Below, one piece after another: positions 32,591 through 45,057 of a DNA stretch of 64,000 nt. The position numbers were made by a program, and so were the translations under genes. The stretch's first letter is position 1; each line of letters begins with the position of its first letter. Origin of the DNA: Strongylocentrotus droebachiensis (taxonomy: Eukaryota > Echinodermata > Echinoidea > Camarodonta > Strongylocentrotidae); the NCBI GenBank assembly GCA_035222895.1, contig JAVYIG010002742.1, positions 1-64,000 of the forward strand, read 5' to 3'. The notes under the pieces are model-generated. The model saw nothing but the letters and a program-made list of their open reading frames with translations. It was not told where the DNA came from and did not search any database.

Positions 32591-35500
32591 CCTGTCCCTC
32601 CCTGCCGGAGCGCCGCCTCTTGAATGGATTTCAGATGACTATTAAAGAAATTATGAAAGATTATCGTATTATAACAAGTTTTGTTATAAGTTGAGATTAA
32701 ATTTCAACAAGATCGCGATGACTTTTATTAATGTTTCTTTATTTCAACCACAACTTGAGGTTTGATTTCAAATAAAAAATATAAATACAAACAAAGAGTA
32801 GAAATAATATACATAAAGTCAATGAGCTGTCGATGAATAAATAGATGAATTAGAATTGGCTACAAACAAATTATTGCAAATTGTAAAATAAACGTAAATT
32901 TAAGTAAGCTCATGAGTACAATATTTCATAATTATTGTATAACGTCAGAACTAATTAGGATATGTATCTCCATAAATTTAGCAGTTTATAATGAAATTGG
33001 TAATACTAATGGATAACAAAATTAAAAAAAACAGGTCAAAAACATTACATAGATTCAGAATGGAGTTGTGAGTGATGGTACTATGTATGGCCTGTAGAGA
33101 GACAAAAGGGCGTTAACTCATATTCATAACATAGACCCAACACCCTCTCAGCTCTCAACAGACGATATGTCATATAAATCTTATTGGAATCAAATTAAGA
33201 AATTTACAACCTGAGCCTAGGCTATGGAACATGATTTCGGGTCTGTTATACAAGTAATAGCACTTAAAGCAAGTGAAAACTTTAGGAAATGTTTCAACAT
33301 CCAGTGAGGAAAATGAGTATATAATATGAATATCACTTTATGAAAGACTTGTAAGCATGATAAGATTGATTAAAAGACTTCTAAGTTTTCAGCCTAAAGC
33401 CGAACGAACACTACACGATCGTCCTGCGATCCGATTTTCGAAGACTTAGCAATCGTACGAGATGGGAAGCTAAACAAACCTCATCTTGCTTATTTTAAGC
33501 TTCTAAAATAATTTTAAGAATACTAACAACCAGAGTTTTTGAGGAATTTTAGTGCATTGAACTCTTCTTCTCAGTGTTTTATATGATTACAGAGATTACG
33601 CCATCTAGAGTCCACAGTCTTATACATGTAGTATTAGCAGCATTATCATTATTATCGTTATTATTAATTGTATATTATTATACGGTGTGTTTTCCACTCA
33701 AATGCGCACCGTGTAAAAATATATCAATTGATTTTGGATAGCATAACATGACTTATCCTTCATATTATCTGATCATTTTGTCAGTGAGTGGCAAGACATT
33801 ATATATTACAAGTTTAATCAAGAACAACTGTTTCAATGGACATATTATTAAAAAGAACCTTTACAATGTACATAAATATTGTAAACCCCATTTTCTAAGT
33901 AAATCACACTTTCTTGTTTTATTGCGTCGACTTTAGTGTGTAATATTTTTAACTTTCAAATGTATATTAAATAAGTACATTACATCAGACTCACACTTAA
34001 AATTATTTTAATTTGAAAGGTCTTTTTCAGATAATATATATCCGGTTAAAATATTAAAATCATGATCTTTTAAATTTTTTCTCAAATGATAAGCCGAAGC
34101 TGACATTTGTAGTAAAAAAACTAAATTCGTGTGGCATTCACCTTTATACTATTCTTTGGTATTTTCGCAAGAGTTTTAGTATTGATGCCATGCATTACCA
34201 CCACAATGCCGTATAAAATATTTTGTTTTAATGGCTGGCCGGTCTACAGTAGTAGGCCTATTCAAAATCCTTAAATGCGCATAGTCATAGAGCCATTATG
34301 TATGTGATATGCGCTATATTTGAGAACGGCATATGATTTTTCAACACTCAGGTGGGGGGGGGGGGGGGGGAGGGCACGTCAAGGGATTGTTGACAAATGT
34401 TACATCGAGAAGGTACATGGCAATCTTCTCCTAGACAGTGTGTATAATAAACCATGTTATATGTAGATCTAAAACTTTTACCCACTGAAACACCGTGGAC
34501 AGCAGCTTCTCTCATACTACTAAACCACAAGAGCACGGGTTAATCCTAGGTCAGTTCGTATTTAGCAAGGGTACAAATATTCAATTAAATTAAATTCATT
34601 CCATATTCACATTTGAATAAAAAGAACAATCACAATGGCAATAACATGTAGACCTACACTAAAAGAAAAAATAGCAAGTATTACAGATATGTCCCTTTTG
34701 CAGCCAACATCAAATTCTGTAGAACTTTGCATGAATTATGAATATGTCATGTATGTCCTATCTGTGAAATTTAAACGTTAGCAGTGTCCTAATATTCAAA
34801 TTATGCAAGGAAACCTGTTTACTTGCTAGACTCATCACTGTCAGACACTATTGAGTGACCGACTGGCTTTTTTTCTTCTTTGGTAATAACATACATAAAA
34901 TGAGCTGTAAAGGGTACATGAGCATTTGTCTACATCAATAACCCACTTCTTGTAATAGCCAAATATAAACTGATTGAATCTTTGCGCAGCATAAAATGTA
35001 CGACCATTCGGTACAATGGTCTGAAAATCAGACTATTTCTTACTGGCTATATAGCTATTTTTGTACCATGAAAGTGTGCCGATGATGATCTAATGATAAT
35101 ATTCATGAATACGATAATGACGATATTGATGATGATGATTTGTTGGTTTTAAATAACGATGGCCATGATTAAAAGTGGTATAGCGCCCCCTTCAGGTATT
35201 CGATAGAGAATTGTTATATGATTAAACCATTAATTTATTAACAAGCTCACATTTTCGCCTGATTGTAGAGCCTACCAATCATTGAAGTGATATTTCGACG
35301 CACTACATACGCAACATAATGAACAAGTCTAGACTGGAATGTAGTATCAATCACCTCCCATAGGCATAACACGCATATTAAGCAAAAATCTGACATATGT
35401 CGCCTTTAATCGCAATTTTCACCATAATGGCGTCATCAAAATGAACAAATATTAATAATGATCTTGTGAAGAATTGTCTCAGCTACAACATATCAAAATT

Positions 35501-36026
35501 TAGAAGAAAATTGATCAATATTTGCAGAGATACAATCATTTTCCGTAAATATGCTGACGTCATAATATGCAAATTCGTATTTTGAGTTCCAAGGTCAATA
35601 TGATAATGTCAAAATATACTTAATGGCCAAATGAGACATGAAATCATATCTCCGACTTATACTCTATCTAAATATGAAACAAATGATGGTTCCTTTCCAA
35701 CAAAAGAGCTATAATGGATTTTGTATAGGCATATTTTTGCTCATACATGCTATGTATTACAAGAGCTCGCGCGTACAGTAATATTAAACAGACGCTCATT
35801 CCGTTATTAATAGTGATAAAGAGCTTAACATTATTTCAAATTGTTCGTTTAAATATGAGGAATATTCTGTCAAAAAAAGTTTCGGAGGAATTATTTTTCG
35901 TTCGGCCGTGACGAACGAAAACGTGCAAAAATGCGTGTTTCGCGCGATTTTTTATGAAATGCTTATAATGGCCTGAAACGTATGCAAACAAAATTTAAGA
36001 CGATTTTGAGCAATTTAACATTTAAA
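32591..36026. other. Intergenic, no gene recognised
   Basis: AT-rich sequence with a poly-G run at 34353-34370 and a CpG-rich patch starting near 35890. No domain-coding exon was found. Confidence 0.5.
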
Positions 36027-36110
36027 GCGCGCGTTAACGCGCGCACATACGCGTACGCGCATTTTTGCGCGCATTTATTGACCTGAAATTGACCGGACGG
36101 ATATTGATCT
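35885..36110. repeat. CpG-rich patch with perfect 18-bp palindrome
   Basis: GCGCGCGTTAACGCGCGC at 36027-36044 is a perfect palindrome within alternating CG-rich sequence inside an otherwise AT-rich region. Probably part of a repeat family; no open frame. Confidence 0.6.
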
Positions 36111-36224
36111 TAATCTTGATGAATATGAGTGAGAAATAACTTTCCTTTATGGAGATATGATCATAAGTTGATTTTCACAAAATGGCGCCTGGATGACGTC
36201 ACGATGACGATGGCTCCAAAATTC

Positions 36225-36365
36225 TTCATACCTAGGTATTTGCAGGTACCCAAGTACTCCTGGGTGGACGGAAGCAAATGTGGTTGTAGACGTTATTTTG
36301 GGGTTAGGATTCGAACCCTCAACTCTTGGATTGAGAGTCAAATGGACCAGAATATAACACATGTG
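36225..36365 (-). repeat. SINE, short copy, minus orientation
   Basis: Shows GGATTCGAACCC (complement of box B) near 36307-36318 and the 'gcaggtacccaagtactcctgg' family body. Confidence 0.7.
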
Positions 36366-36853
36366 ATAATCCATCTTTTGTACAGGGGTCAGGCCCGACA
36401 GAGATGTACCTAGAACGTTTATTTTTCATTGGTTAGAGCTTTTAATATCGGGGGTTACGCCAGTTCCATCAAAGGCTAGTTGCGACAATGCACTGCATTT
36501 ATTATCATTATTCCGAATTCATAACCTTGTTAAGGGACCCTCTGCATGTTGAATTGATTTGAGCGGTATTTAAAGATTAAATGGAAGGGGCATGCACCGA
36601 CTCCACCCTTTGCTGACTGAACCACTGTACTTAGCTAATATTTAAAAAAAATTAGAATGTTCATATTTATTTCATGGCTTTTCTTGCCACAATGCAAGCA
36701 CCCGAACTAATTTTTACTTTACTAACATCATGCAGTTGTCATTTAACAGCCTTCGTTACCGTGTTTCTTTTATTTTACCACTCTAGACCACCTGCTTTTT
36801 AAGGACTTTTGTCATGTTGAACTAAAAGTTAAACGTTGATTTCATTCTTTTAG

Positions 36854-36922
36854 AGATAAGGCTTACGACACCATTCACCTTTACTACGCAAGCTTCTCCG
36901 CAAAGCACAGGATCACAAACAG
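36854..36922 (+). CDS. Gene A Ser/Thr-rich stalk exon
   Basis: 69-nt phase 1-1 exon after TTTTAG, encoding LTTPFTFTTQASPQSTGSQT: an O-glycosylation-type stalk. The donor GTTTGA is weak. Gene B has no counterpart. Confidence 0.5.
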
Positions 36923-37712
36923 GTTTGATATTAAATCAAGATGTTAATCTGTTTTAAACACGACCGCAAAGACTTTCAAAACGGCTTACTTCGAATCTTC
37001 AGATCATCGCGTTGGTTTGCTATAACTTTTTATTGAAACGATATATAAACCTCTCCCTCGCACAGAATATTGTCGTTGTACATAAGCAAATTCCTGGAAA
37101 GTTATGAACAAATGCAATTCTCCAATTTTGATATATGGAAAATAATGTTTTTTGATCAAATTAAATGTTTCGAAAAAAATCACAAAAATCATGTTTTTTA
37201 CTTAAATCTGCGATGTTTATTAATCCCAAATTCTTTAAAATTGGTATCAAAATGTAGATAATTTAACTCTCTTTCATATGACACCAAACTCATGGTGGTT
37301 CAAGGTTTCCTTTTTAGTGGGGGCGTCTCCCTGGCCACATCCACCACTTAGAACATGCCAGACGGTCAATTTTTTAAGTGGAGCTATGCGATCTTTACAT
37401 CTGTGCACATGAAAATTGGTTTCCTGTCCAGCTAGGGTGACCCCCCCCCCCTGGCTCCCGGTCTAGGAACCCCTAGGAAATGAAGGAGGGGTCTGCAAAT
37501 TTGGACCCCATCATTTTTGGCCAATTGGGACCCTTTTGAAGCCAAAACAGCGAAAAAAAATCAAATTTGGCACAAAAAAGTCAGATAGTAACTGATGAAA
37601 TTCATATAGAGTGACAAATTCAATTATAATACATTACATAATTAAGCGATCTTGGTTTCTTTTAATTCTCACTGTTTGTTCTATAATTCCAATGTTTTCG
37701 TTTTCATCACAG

Positions 37713-37745
37713 AAAGTCCAAAGGGAAATTCATTACCATCTGGAG
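37713..37745 (+). CDS. Gene A linker exon
   Basis: 33-nt exon encoding SPKGNSLPSG, matching gene B's NPKGNSSPNV. Its donor GTCGCT is degraded relative to gene B's GTGAGT. Confidence 0.5.
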
Positions 37746-38209
37746 GTCGCTATCAGAGAATTATCATTATTTTTTATCATCAATATCTAATCGGCAATGG
37801 TACATGTCAATACTTCAAAAAATTGTTGTGTGATATAAATTAAAAAGAAAATAATAAATACAAATATTCAAACATCACAAGAAAAGAATACACTTATTTA
37901 TGTTAGTTCGTTCTGAAAAGCAGAACATATAGAATGAATGCAAAATCACTTATTAAAGATGTATATAACAATCAGATGTTTAAAACAGAACATTGTGAAA
38001 TAGTTATTTCAAAATGCAATCCTTCATCTAATATACAGTGATCATGTACATAAAGGCTACTCAACACATGGAAGACGGCGGGCTTCTTTGTTTTACAGGT
38101 TTCAATATATGAAATAACTTTCAATGGAAACAAAATATGTTCGCGCTAAATATATATATATACACACAAATACATATCTTTATATTATTCCTCTTGAAAG
38201 CTATTGCAG

Positions 38210-38276
38210 ATGGCAGCTCGGTGGTCATCCTTTTCATCTTAGTGGTAATCGTCTTAACCACCGTCATGTTCAGAAG
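38210..38276 (+). CDS. Gene A transmembrane exon
   Basis: 67-nt exon, phase 1 to 2, after TTGCAG. It encodes DGSSVVILFILVVIVLTTVM then FRR: one transmembrane helix with a basic stop-transfer end. Confidence 0.8.
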
Positions 38277-38677
38277 GTATATATATATTATGTATAATTA
38301 ACCAAAAAATCTTAGTTATTATTAGTTAACATTATTAGTACACTTTTCTTACTTTTGCCCCAAATTCACCTTGATTCGATGTTTTTACATTTCGGAGGCA
38401 TGTTTTAATTTGGCGATCAATGATGAAAATATAAAAGATCACCCCCAGTCCAGAACTATTTGATATATGAACTGTTCCTTTTTTCAACACACGAAACTGT
38501 AATGTTTTTAACCAGAAACACACTCTTTTGATAAACAAAATTATCAAGATTCCTTGCTTAGGCGAGTATTTTTTCTTCTTTAGAGATTATACAATGAAAT
38601 CAAGTCTACGCTCTTTATCCAAGGCTGTTGAGGATACAAAACTCGACCTTAGTGCCAGTTGTCATGGTTTGAACGAA

Positions 38678-39300
38678 TCATTCCCAATTCCTTTGATATT
38701 ACCCAGCATTCGACAGGACCGTAACACTCCCAAATGTAACCAAAATAAATTAATACAAAATTAAAAAGATAATCCTTTGTATTTTACGTTACGTAAACTA
38801 TGTATAACTGTGTGATTACATTATGCACTCTAAAAAAATAAAATGTTAAATCAACATTTACAAGTTTCGAGAAGCAAGATACGTCATTTTAATCAACACT
38901 TATAACACGATATATCGAACAGTTTAAGAGTTCGATCAAGCATATCAAATTTTTAATTTACCATTTTGAAAAAGGTCACTCCTATTTATCAGAGCGATCA
39001 ATCATTCCCAATTCCTTTTATATTACCCAGCATTCGACTGGACCGTAACACTCCCAACTGTAACCAAAATAAATTAATAACAAATTAAAAAGATATTCCT
39101 TTGTATCTTTACGTTACGTATGTATAATTGTGTGATTTCATAAATTATGCACTCTAAAAGCTAAAATGTTAAATCAACATTTACAAGTTTCTAGAACAAG
39201 GTACGTCATTATAATCAATACTTATAACACGATGTATCGAACAGTGTAAGAGTTCGATCAAACATGTCAATTTGTTAATTTACTTTTTTGGAAAAAGGTC
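38678..39300 (+). repeat. Local tandem duplication, about 324 bp x 2
   Basis: Intron block starting TCATTCCCAATTCC at 38678 recurs at 39002 and ends before the tail exon. Gene B has one related copy at about 56725-56970. Confidence 0.85.
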
Positions 39301-39347
39301 ACTTTGTTCCCTTTGGTAATGATTTTCCTATTATATATTTCCTACAG

Positions 39348-39669
39348 GCGTCGTGCGGCTAAACCTGTCTCACCCGATGATGAAAACGAAATGAAGAACT
39401 ATGCCGTGGTTGCGAACTGCTACGAAGATAGCAAGCCAGCAGACAGTACTCCTCACGAACCATATTATCCAACAGTTGAAGCAGACATCGATCAAAATGG
39501 CGGATTTGGGACTTCCGTTGCTGAGCAACCTTCTCCGCATCTTTGGAAGGGCGTGACACAGGATGACACACCCTCTGTCATCAAGGGTTCGAATGGTTGG
39601 AATGAAACTGATACCGAGGACGGTTTCGTGGATAATGTTTATATGGAACAAGTGATGAACAATCTGTGA
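39348..39669 (+). CDS. Gene A cytoplasmic tail exon, first part
   Basis: Exon starts after TTCCTACAG. RRRAAKPVSPDDENEMKNYA begins a cytoplasmic tail with tyrosines in ANCYEDS, EPYYPTVE and DNVYMEQV. The frame stops at 39667-39669. Relative to gene B it holds an extra segment of about 90 bp (LWKGVTQDDTPSVIKG region). Confidence 0.65.
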
Positions 39670-39762
39670 GGCCGTCATCATTGAATCATAATTCTACTGA
39701 TCATAAGGTAGCGAAACACCACGCCATAACTACATCTCATCAAGGTCCTGGACGTCAAAAAC

Positions 39763-40242
39763 ATGGTCATCCCAGGAGCGGTGCTCCCGATACTGATGAG
39801 GACGCAATCTGAAGGTTATGAAGATGAAGAGATTATGGTTGACAACAAGCTTTACGGTGCTCCATCCCCGGTAACTCCTCGCGCACACAGGCACGGAGCG
39901 GTGGCTGATCAGGAAAATGACGCCGTTTATGAAAGCCCCGACGGGAACGTCTATGAAACTTATGAGGAAGAAGACTCAATGATCGACAACGAACTCTACG
40001 GTGCAGCGACCCCGCCTACTTCCCGTGCTGATAATATGAACGATCTGGTGGTTGGCGAGGGGGACGGTGAGATGTATCAAAACACCGAATTCCATTCAGT
40101 GCCAACTAACTTGATAGCGAATGAATTTTACAAAAGCGTAGAAGAAATTCAATTCAGTTCAGTACTATTCAATGTATATATTATATCATTCGCACCATGG
40201 CATATATCTTCCAAAGACTACCATGTGCTATGGGAAATATAA
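39763..40242 (+). pseudogene. Gene A tail, tyrosine-rich second part
   Basis: Same frame as the first part but separated by stops. It encodes GYEDEEIMVDNKLYGAPSP, AVYESPDGNVYETYEEED, MIDNELYGAATPP and EMYQNTEF, matching gene B with an additional tyrosine module. It runs past the position of gene B's stop (TAA changed to CAA) to 40242. It may be untranslated, or joined by a splice I cannot see. Confidence 0.5.
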
Positions 40243-40880
40243 TGATAACATAGTTGTTAATTTGTAAAGTGCATCAATCTTTCTAAAACAGTTTGAAAGA
40301 AAATATTGGGAATGTTCCGAACTTCCTTTGTGCTAGATTGTACAGATTTCAAGGGTGAAATATAATTTTACATGAATTTTGAATCTAATGATTGTAGCGA
40401 TTATTTCTCAATAGTTGAAAAAGTGCGATTCGAACTCGGTACACGCAATCAAAGAAGATATAAATGATCAATATAGTAATAGTCATCTCGTTTTTCAACG
40501 GCTGGTTCAAATTATCGAATATTTGTGTGGCACCACGAATATTAGAAATATTTATGTTCATGGATATTTAAGCCGTCTCTGAACCGATTTTGATCACGCA
40601 CAGATGAATTTGTAATTTGAATTGTATGTTCTTTCAGATTTGACACTCAGCTTTTCACTATCTCACACAAAAAAATATTTTGAGTAGCGCCCTCTGCAAC
40701 GAAACTCAACTATCCCTTTATATGTTTATGAAATACTTGGATGTAAACAGAAGGATATCGTAATATTACCAAACTCTGCTTTGTACGTCAAACATTGGGG
40801 GGAGGTATAAGGCAGAAGAAGCAGTATTTGTAAATCATTTGTAATGGAGGTAAAACGACGTTCCCCACCCCCTCTCTCTA

Positions 40881-40916
<36 letters not shown>

Positions 40917-41640
40917 GCACTTTCTATCTGCCCCTTTCTTTCTATCCTCCTTAGATTGTGAATATTATTATCAACAAAGAAGTAATTACAACAAACAAGC
41001 TGTTGTTTTAAATAATCTTTAATCAGGGATACAACCTGCTGGACAGAGTAAAGCTTATACAAATATTTAGGTGATTCATTTTAGAAAAAGTGCTTTAAAA
41101 ACACAATGCAAAGTTTATGTAGAGAATCACATTTATCCTTAAGTACTAATAATCACAAATTGAGTGCAAGTCATTGAAAATATAACTTGAAGCTATGCAA
41201 GAACCCCTCGAGATTGATCAAAATTACACCTTATATGATTTGCATACGTATACATAACATATTAATTATCTCATGGCAGCAAATGAAGTCTCACATGACC
41301 TGACAGTGGTGCAAACAACTCATTTTACTAGAGAATACATTCTGACTATTTTGATACCAGTTATTTTTACTGGTATATTATACTGTCATATTTCGTTTCC
41401 TATTAGTTATGAATTAGATTCAAGAAAATGTTATGCCAGAAACTTTGAAATCCTAAACGACACAACACTGAATGTTTAATTTGCCAAATTTACATTGATA
41501 CTGCTTTCACTATAATAATAATCATGTTTGGGCATGTTCCGGCTATGTCTACTACTCATATAAACTATATAACCTGCAATGTTTACTCATTTTATTAACT
41601 TTGAAGTTCTTAGTGTGTACACTTCCTTAATGATTTGTTT
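40243..41640. other. Segment paralogous to 57.6-62.4 kb
   Basis: Non-coding block similar to parts of 57600-58260, 59399-59700 and 61740-62370, containing a CT microsatellite at 40870-40918. It marks the ends of insertions present only in block B. No gene seen. Confidence 0.7.
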
Positions 41641-41641
41641 A

Positions 41642-41660
41642 CAGGCGTCGTGCGGCTATA
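41642..41660 (+). pseudogene. Echo of the tail-exon acceptor (block A)
   Basis: ACAGGCGTCGTGCGGCT repeats the acceptor and first bases of the exon at 39348, then diverges. Also present at 62377-62392 with one change. Confidence 0.55.
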
Positions 41661-41970
41661 TATTATGATCACAATTAGCCTAACATTTGTACATCCGTGT
41701 TCTAATTCGATATAATCTTTCATGAACAATCATCTCTTAAACTGCAAATCAAACTTGCCAACTTGTTCCACATAACGAGAGATATTTGGTACATTATTTA
41801 TGAAATCTATTTGCCTGACAGAAGAAAGAAGGATAACAAAGAAACATGGCCTTGTTTGAAAAAAGAAGGAGAAATAAAAGCGAAGAACATCCTTTAAATC
41901 TATGATTAGTATAGAGCTAGAAAGAGAAAATGTATGCCGTTATGGTTGACGTGATTGTGGGCGTGTATGG

Positions 41971-42006
<36 letters not shown>

Positions 42007-42584
42007 TAGAACTCGGGGAGTATGGCAGATGTGGAAATAGCTAGAGTCTATTATGAGCGATGAAGAGAGAAAGAGGGGGCGGGGAGATGGAGAGAGAGGC
42101 GGATAGGGTAATACTATAAGGATAAAATATGTTTGCATATGAGCATGATTTTGATTGACAGAGCAGAAGAATAGAGGAAGCAAATAAGGATGCGTGATAA
42201 TGTACAACATTAATATATCATAAGATGTGGAAGAACATAGAAAGGGAGAAGGAAAGAGTTAGCTAATTCAGTTTTAGTATACGAACAAAAGAAGGAACAA
42301 AAATAAAAAGAAAGATTTTTTTTTTTTAATTTCAACAATATTCTACGAATGCAAAGCACAAACCATATATAACAATACATACACACAATAAATCGAAAGA
42401 TAAGAAATACATTCACGAGAAAAATGTCTGCATTCGTAACGAACATGTAAGCAAAGGAGAAGTGGGAAGTCAGAAATAAAAATACTGGCCTTTGAACGAA
42501 ACCACTAAAATGGGAGATTGACCCCGATTGTACGTCACAGATACTCTCATTAATCAAATATTTACATGAGAAGAATTTTATTTT

Positions 42585-43085
42585 CATTTCATTTTATTGC
42601 ATTCGTCATATAAAAAACAAACATGATTACAACATTGATATTTACAGATTAGTAAAAAACAAACAAATAAAATAACGAAAGATAAACATAAAATACAAAT
42701 ATATATACGAATGAGGAACCAGCAAGAAAGAACAATTAAGTCTTGTGTGGTGCTGGCAGAATTTTAACCTATAACACTAAACACCTTACACCTAACACCT
42801 AACAACTAACACCTAACATCTAACACCTGATTGCATATATAAAAACTAATAAAATACTATTCACAAAAACGTAATTGTTTGTATCTTCTTTTAAATGTAT
42901 TCAGAGTTGGGCTTGATTTAACATTAGGAGGTAACTCATTCCATAAAATTGGTCCTTTAAAGAAAATTGAATTTTTAGAGACAGAAGTTTTGATAAGTGG
43001 TATATTAAAATGAGATGATTGTCTAGTTATATATGAATGTACTTCAGAATTCAAAATAAATTTGTTTGATAGACTAGGAGGAATA
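42585..43085 (-). mobile_element. LINE 3' fragment, minus strand (block A)
   Basis: Minus-strand frame 42857-43054 encodes SSHFNIPLIKTSVSKNSIFF and GPILWNELPPNVKSS then TFKRRYKQL, the typical last residues of CR1/RTE-like LINE ORF2. A UTR with AACACCTAAC-type short repeats (42775-42830) follows. Only the 3' end of the element remains. Confidence 0.8.
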
Positions 43086-43359
43086 TGAATTGAATTGTGA
43101 AGTGGTGATTGTAGTGTTGCTTATATTCTATTTCACTTCCTCTTTCTTTTTGTTACCGAAATTCAATAAGCAAAATGTCCTACCTGTAGCTATTTGCTCC
43201 CTCTATATAGAAACATTTCTCAATCGGTGCCTGTTGGTCCCCCATGATCCTCTTTTTCTTATGTTAGTTGAGAGCTGAGTTAATGAGATAGCCACCTGTC
43301 AGTGACCTCGCTGTGTGGTCTAATCCCTTCTTGCCCAGTAGCATTGACGGTGTTTAATA

Positions 43360-44257
43360 CACTGTAAAAAAGAATTTGTTCATTTGTAATTTTTACGTAT
43401 TTTTTCCATGTAGAATTTACTTGAAAACATTAGTTTTGCCACTTACGCACTAAATTTAAGTCTTGCTAACTCAAACTTTCAATTTAGTAGAACATACGTG
43501 GAATATTTAAGTAAAATCAAATACATAAGAACTTTAAGTAATTTCAGCTTGTATTAATTTGGTAATTTTAACTCAAAATCAGAAATTATACGTATTACTC
43601 AAACAATTTATGTTGATTATTCTTATCTTTTTAAAGTAAGGACCGATGCAGTGCGTAATAGAAATATTTACATAATTTATGAATATTCATTAAGACCAAA
43701 TTAAACTCTTTTTTAAATAAAACAATTCTTTTTTGTGGTTGAATGAAAATGTAAGGACTTAAAAAATTTACTAATTCATTTAACATGGCTAAGCAAAGAC
43801 AAGACAATTTTTAATTGTTACCCAGTTCAAAACAAATTTTGATATTTCAGGAAATTGTCAACCAATTTTCCTTTTAAGATGCTACGATCAAGTATATATA
43901 ACATTTGGAGCCTTTCAATATGTGTCGAATTGAAGCGTATGTAATAGTTTGTGATGGTGGTATATATATATATACGGTTAAATCTTAAATAGAAGTAGTG
44001 AATGATTAGTGGATGTTACTTGTTAGATTAGATGGGTACCAAATCGTGCAATATGTAATCCTATCATAGCTTTTTTTTAATTATCTAAAATGATTACAAT
44101 ACTTAAATTATTTACGTTAATGTAACTCGATTTAACTGAGTACAAATTTATTCAGCAAAATAAGTAAATTGCCGTAGGTAATATTTACTTAATAAAAATA
44201 AGGCAATTCTTTTCCTCAATTTTATTGAGTTATTTCGACTATTATTTTTTTACAGTG
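43360..44257. mobile_element. TA-flanked MITE (CACTGTAAAAAA ends), Tc1/mariner-like
   Basis: 898-bp insert with terminal CACTGTAAAAAAG and its inverse TTTTTTTACAGTG, flanked by TA on both sides. Block B at about 63016 has the uninterrupted site (taaTAccttattc). No transposase. Confidence 0.85.
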
Positions 44258-44317
44258 TACCTTATTCAAACCAATGAGGCCAACACCAGAACGAAAACGG
44301 ACCAAACTGAAAATTAC

Positions 44318-44670
44318 AATAATAATAATAATAATAATTATAATAATAATAATAATAATAATAATAATCTGGATTTATGTAGCGCTTAATACGAAATTCT
44401 TTTCTTAGCGCTTTACAATTGTATTACCCCGGTCATCGGATTCATTCACGCACAGTGTGCACCATCTCCACTCCCTGGGGAGTATTCCTATGTCATGGTC
44501 ACCGTGAGGGCATATGGCAATTACCTTCACAAAGGCTTTTGTCATGCTACCGGATCGCCATTTGTCTACTGGGTATGGAATGGCAAGTGTAGACCAATGC
44601 CTTCCCAAATTACGTTACTGCCGTTTCGACCTTCGTATTTCAATTAAAATGCTTAAACCACTCGATTACT
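44318..44670 (-). repeat. AAT microsatellite plus long SINE copy (block A)
   Basis: The AAT run at 44318-44365 precedes 'ctggatttatgtagcgctt', a common SINE 3' end, then the family body and a box-B-like head near 44640. Matches 63073-63450. Confidence 0.75.
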
Positions 44671-44859
44671 AGTACGACACCCCGAATGGCTTAGAGTATG
44701 TCGGTGTGAAGTCGGTTTGGCGGTGTGACTGAGGTACTATAGTGTATACACTGTCGAATCTTTTGGTTTAACAAATCTTATCAGAATGGTGGTTGTCGCC
44801 TTTTCCCCTCTATTTAAACAAAAAATGTAAATGAATTGTAACTGCGCGCAACAAAGTTC

Positions 44860-45057
44860 GTGCGCGTGTTCACTGAGATCGCTTTTATAAGATACATAAA
44901 TGTGAAGCATATTCAACTTCACGCCATCATGAAAAAATTAACACCCCGGTTTTCCGCGTCATATCTGAGAGAGGCTTTACAGTGTTTTACCTTGAAAGGA
45001 AAGAGGAAATATATCGATACATTAAGTCAACACGTGATACTATTTTGTATGTGACTT
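44860..45057 (+). other. Small open frame shared by blocks A and B (block A copy)
   Basis: 64-codon frame with KKLTPRFSASYLREALQC and KGKRKYIDTLSQHVILF, ending at TGA where block B has CGA. Unrecognised. The differences from block B are mostly amino-acid changing, which argues against selection as protein. Confidence 0.3.

Larger units (their letters stand above)
36854..40242 (+). pseudogene. Gene A: partial single-pass receptor, probably decayed (gene-level entry)
   Basis: Four exons with phases 1-1, 1-1, 1-2 and 2: stalk 36854-36922, linker 37713-37745, transmembrane 38210-38276, tail 39348 onward. The linker, transmembrane and tail exons correspond one to one to gene B (54136, 56345, 57058). 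No CCP or signal-peptide exon is seen between 27.4 and 36.8 kb. Compared with gene B, the tail has a one-base deletion near 39644 leading to TGA at 39667-39669, later indels that bring the frame back, and loss of gene B's stop. The linker donor is GTCGCT, a poor site. It is either a pseudogene or a receptor with a shorter tail whose 5' exons I missed. Confidence 0.6.
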
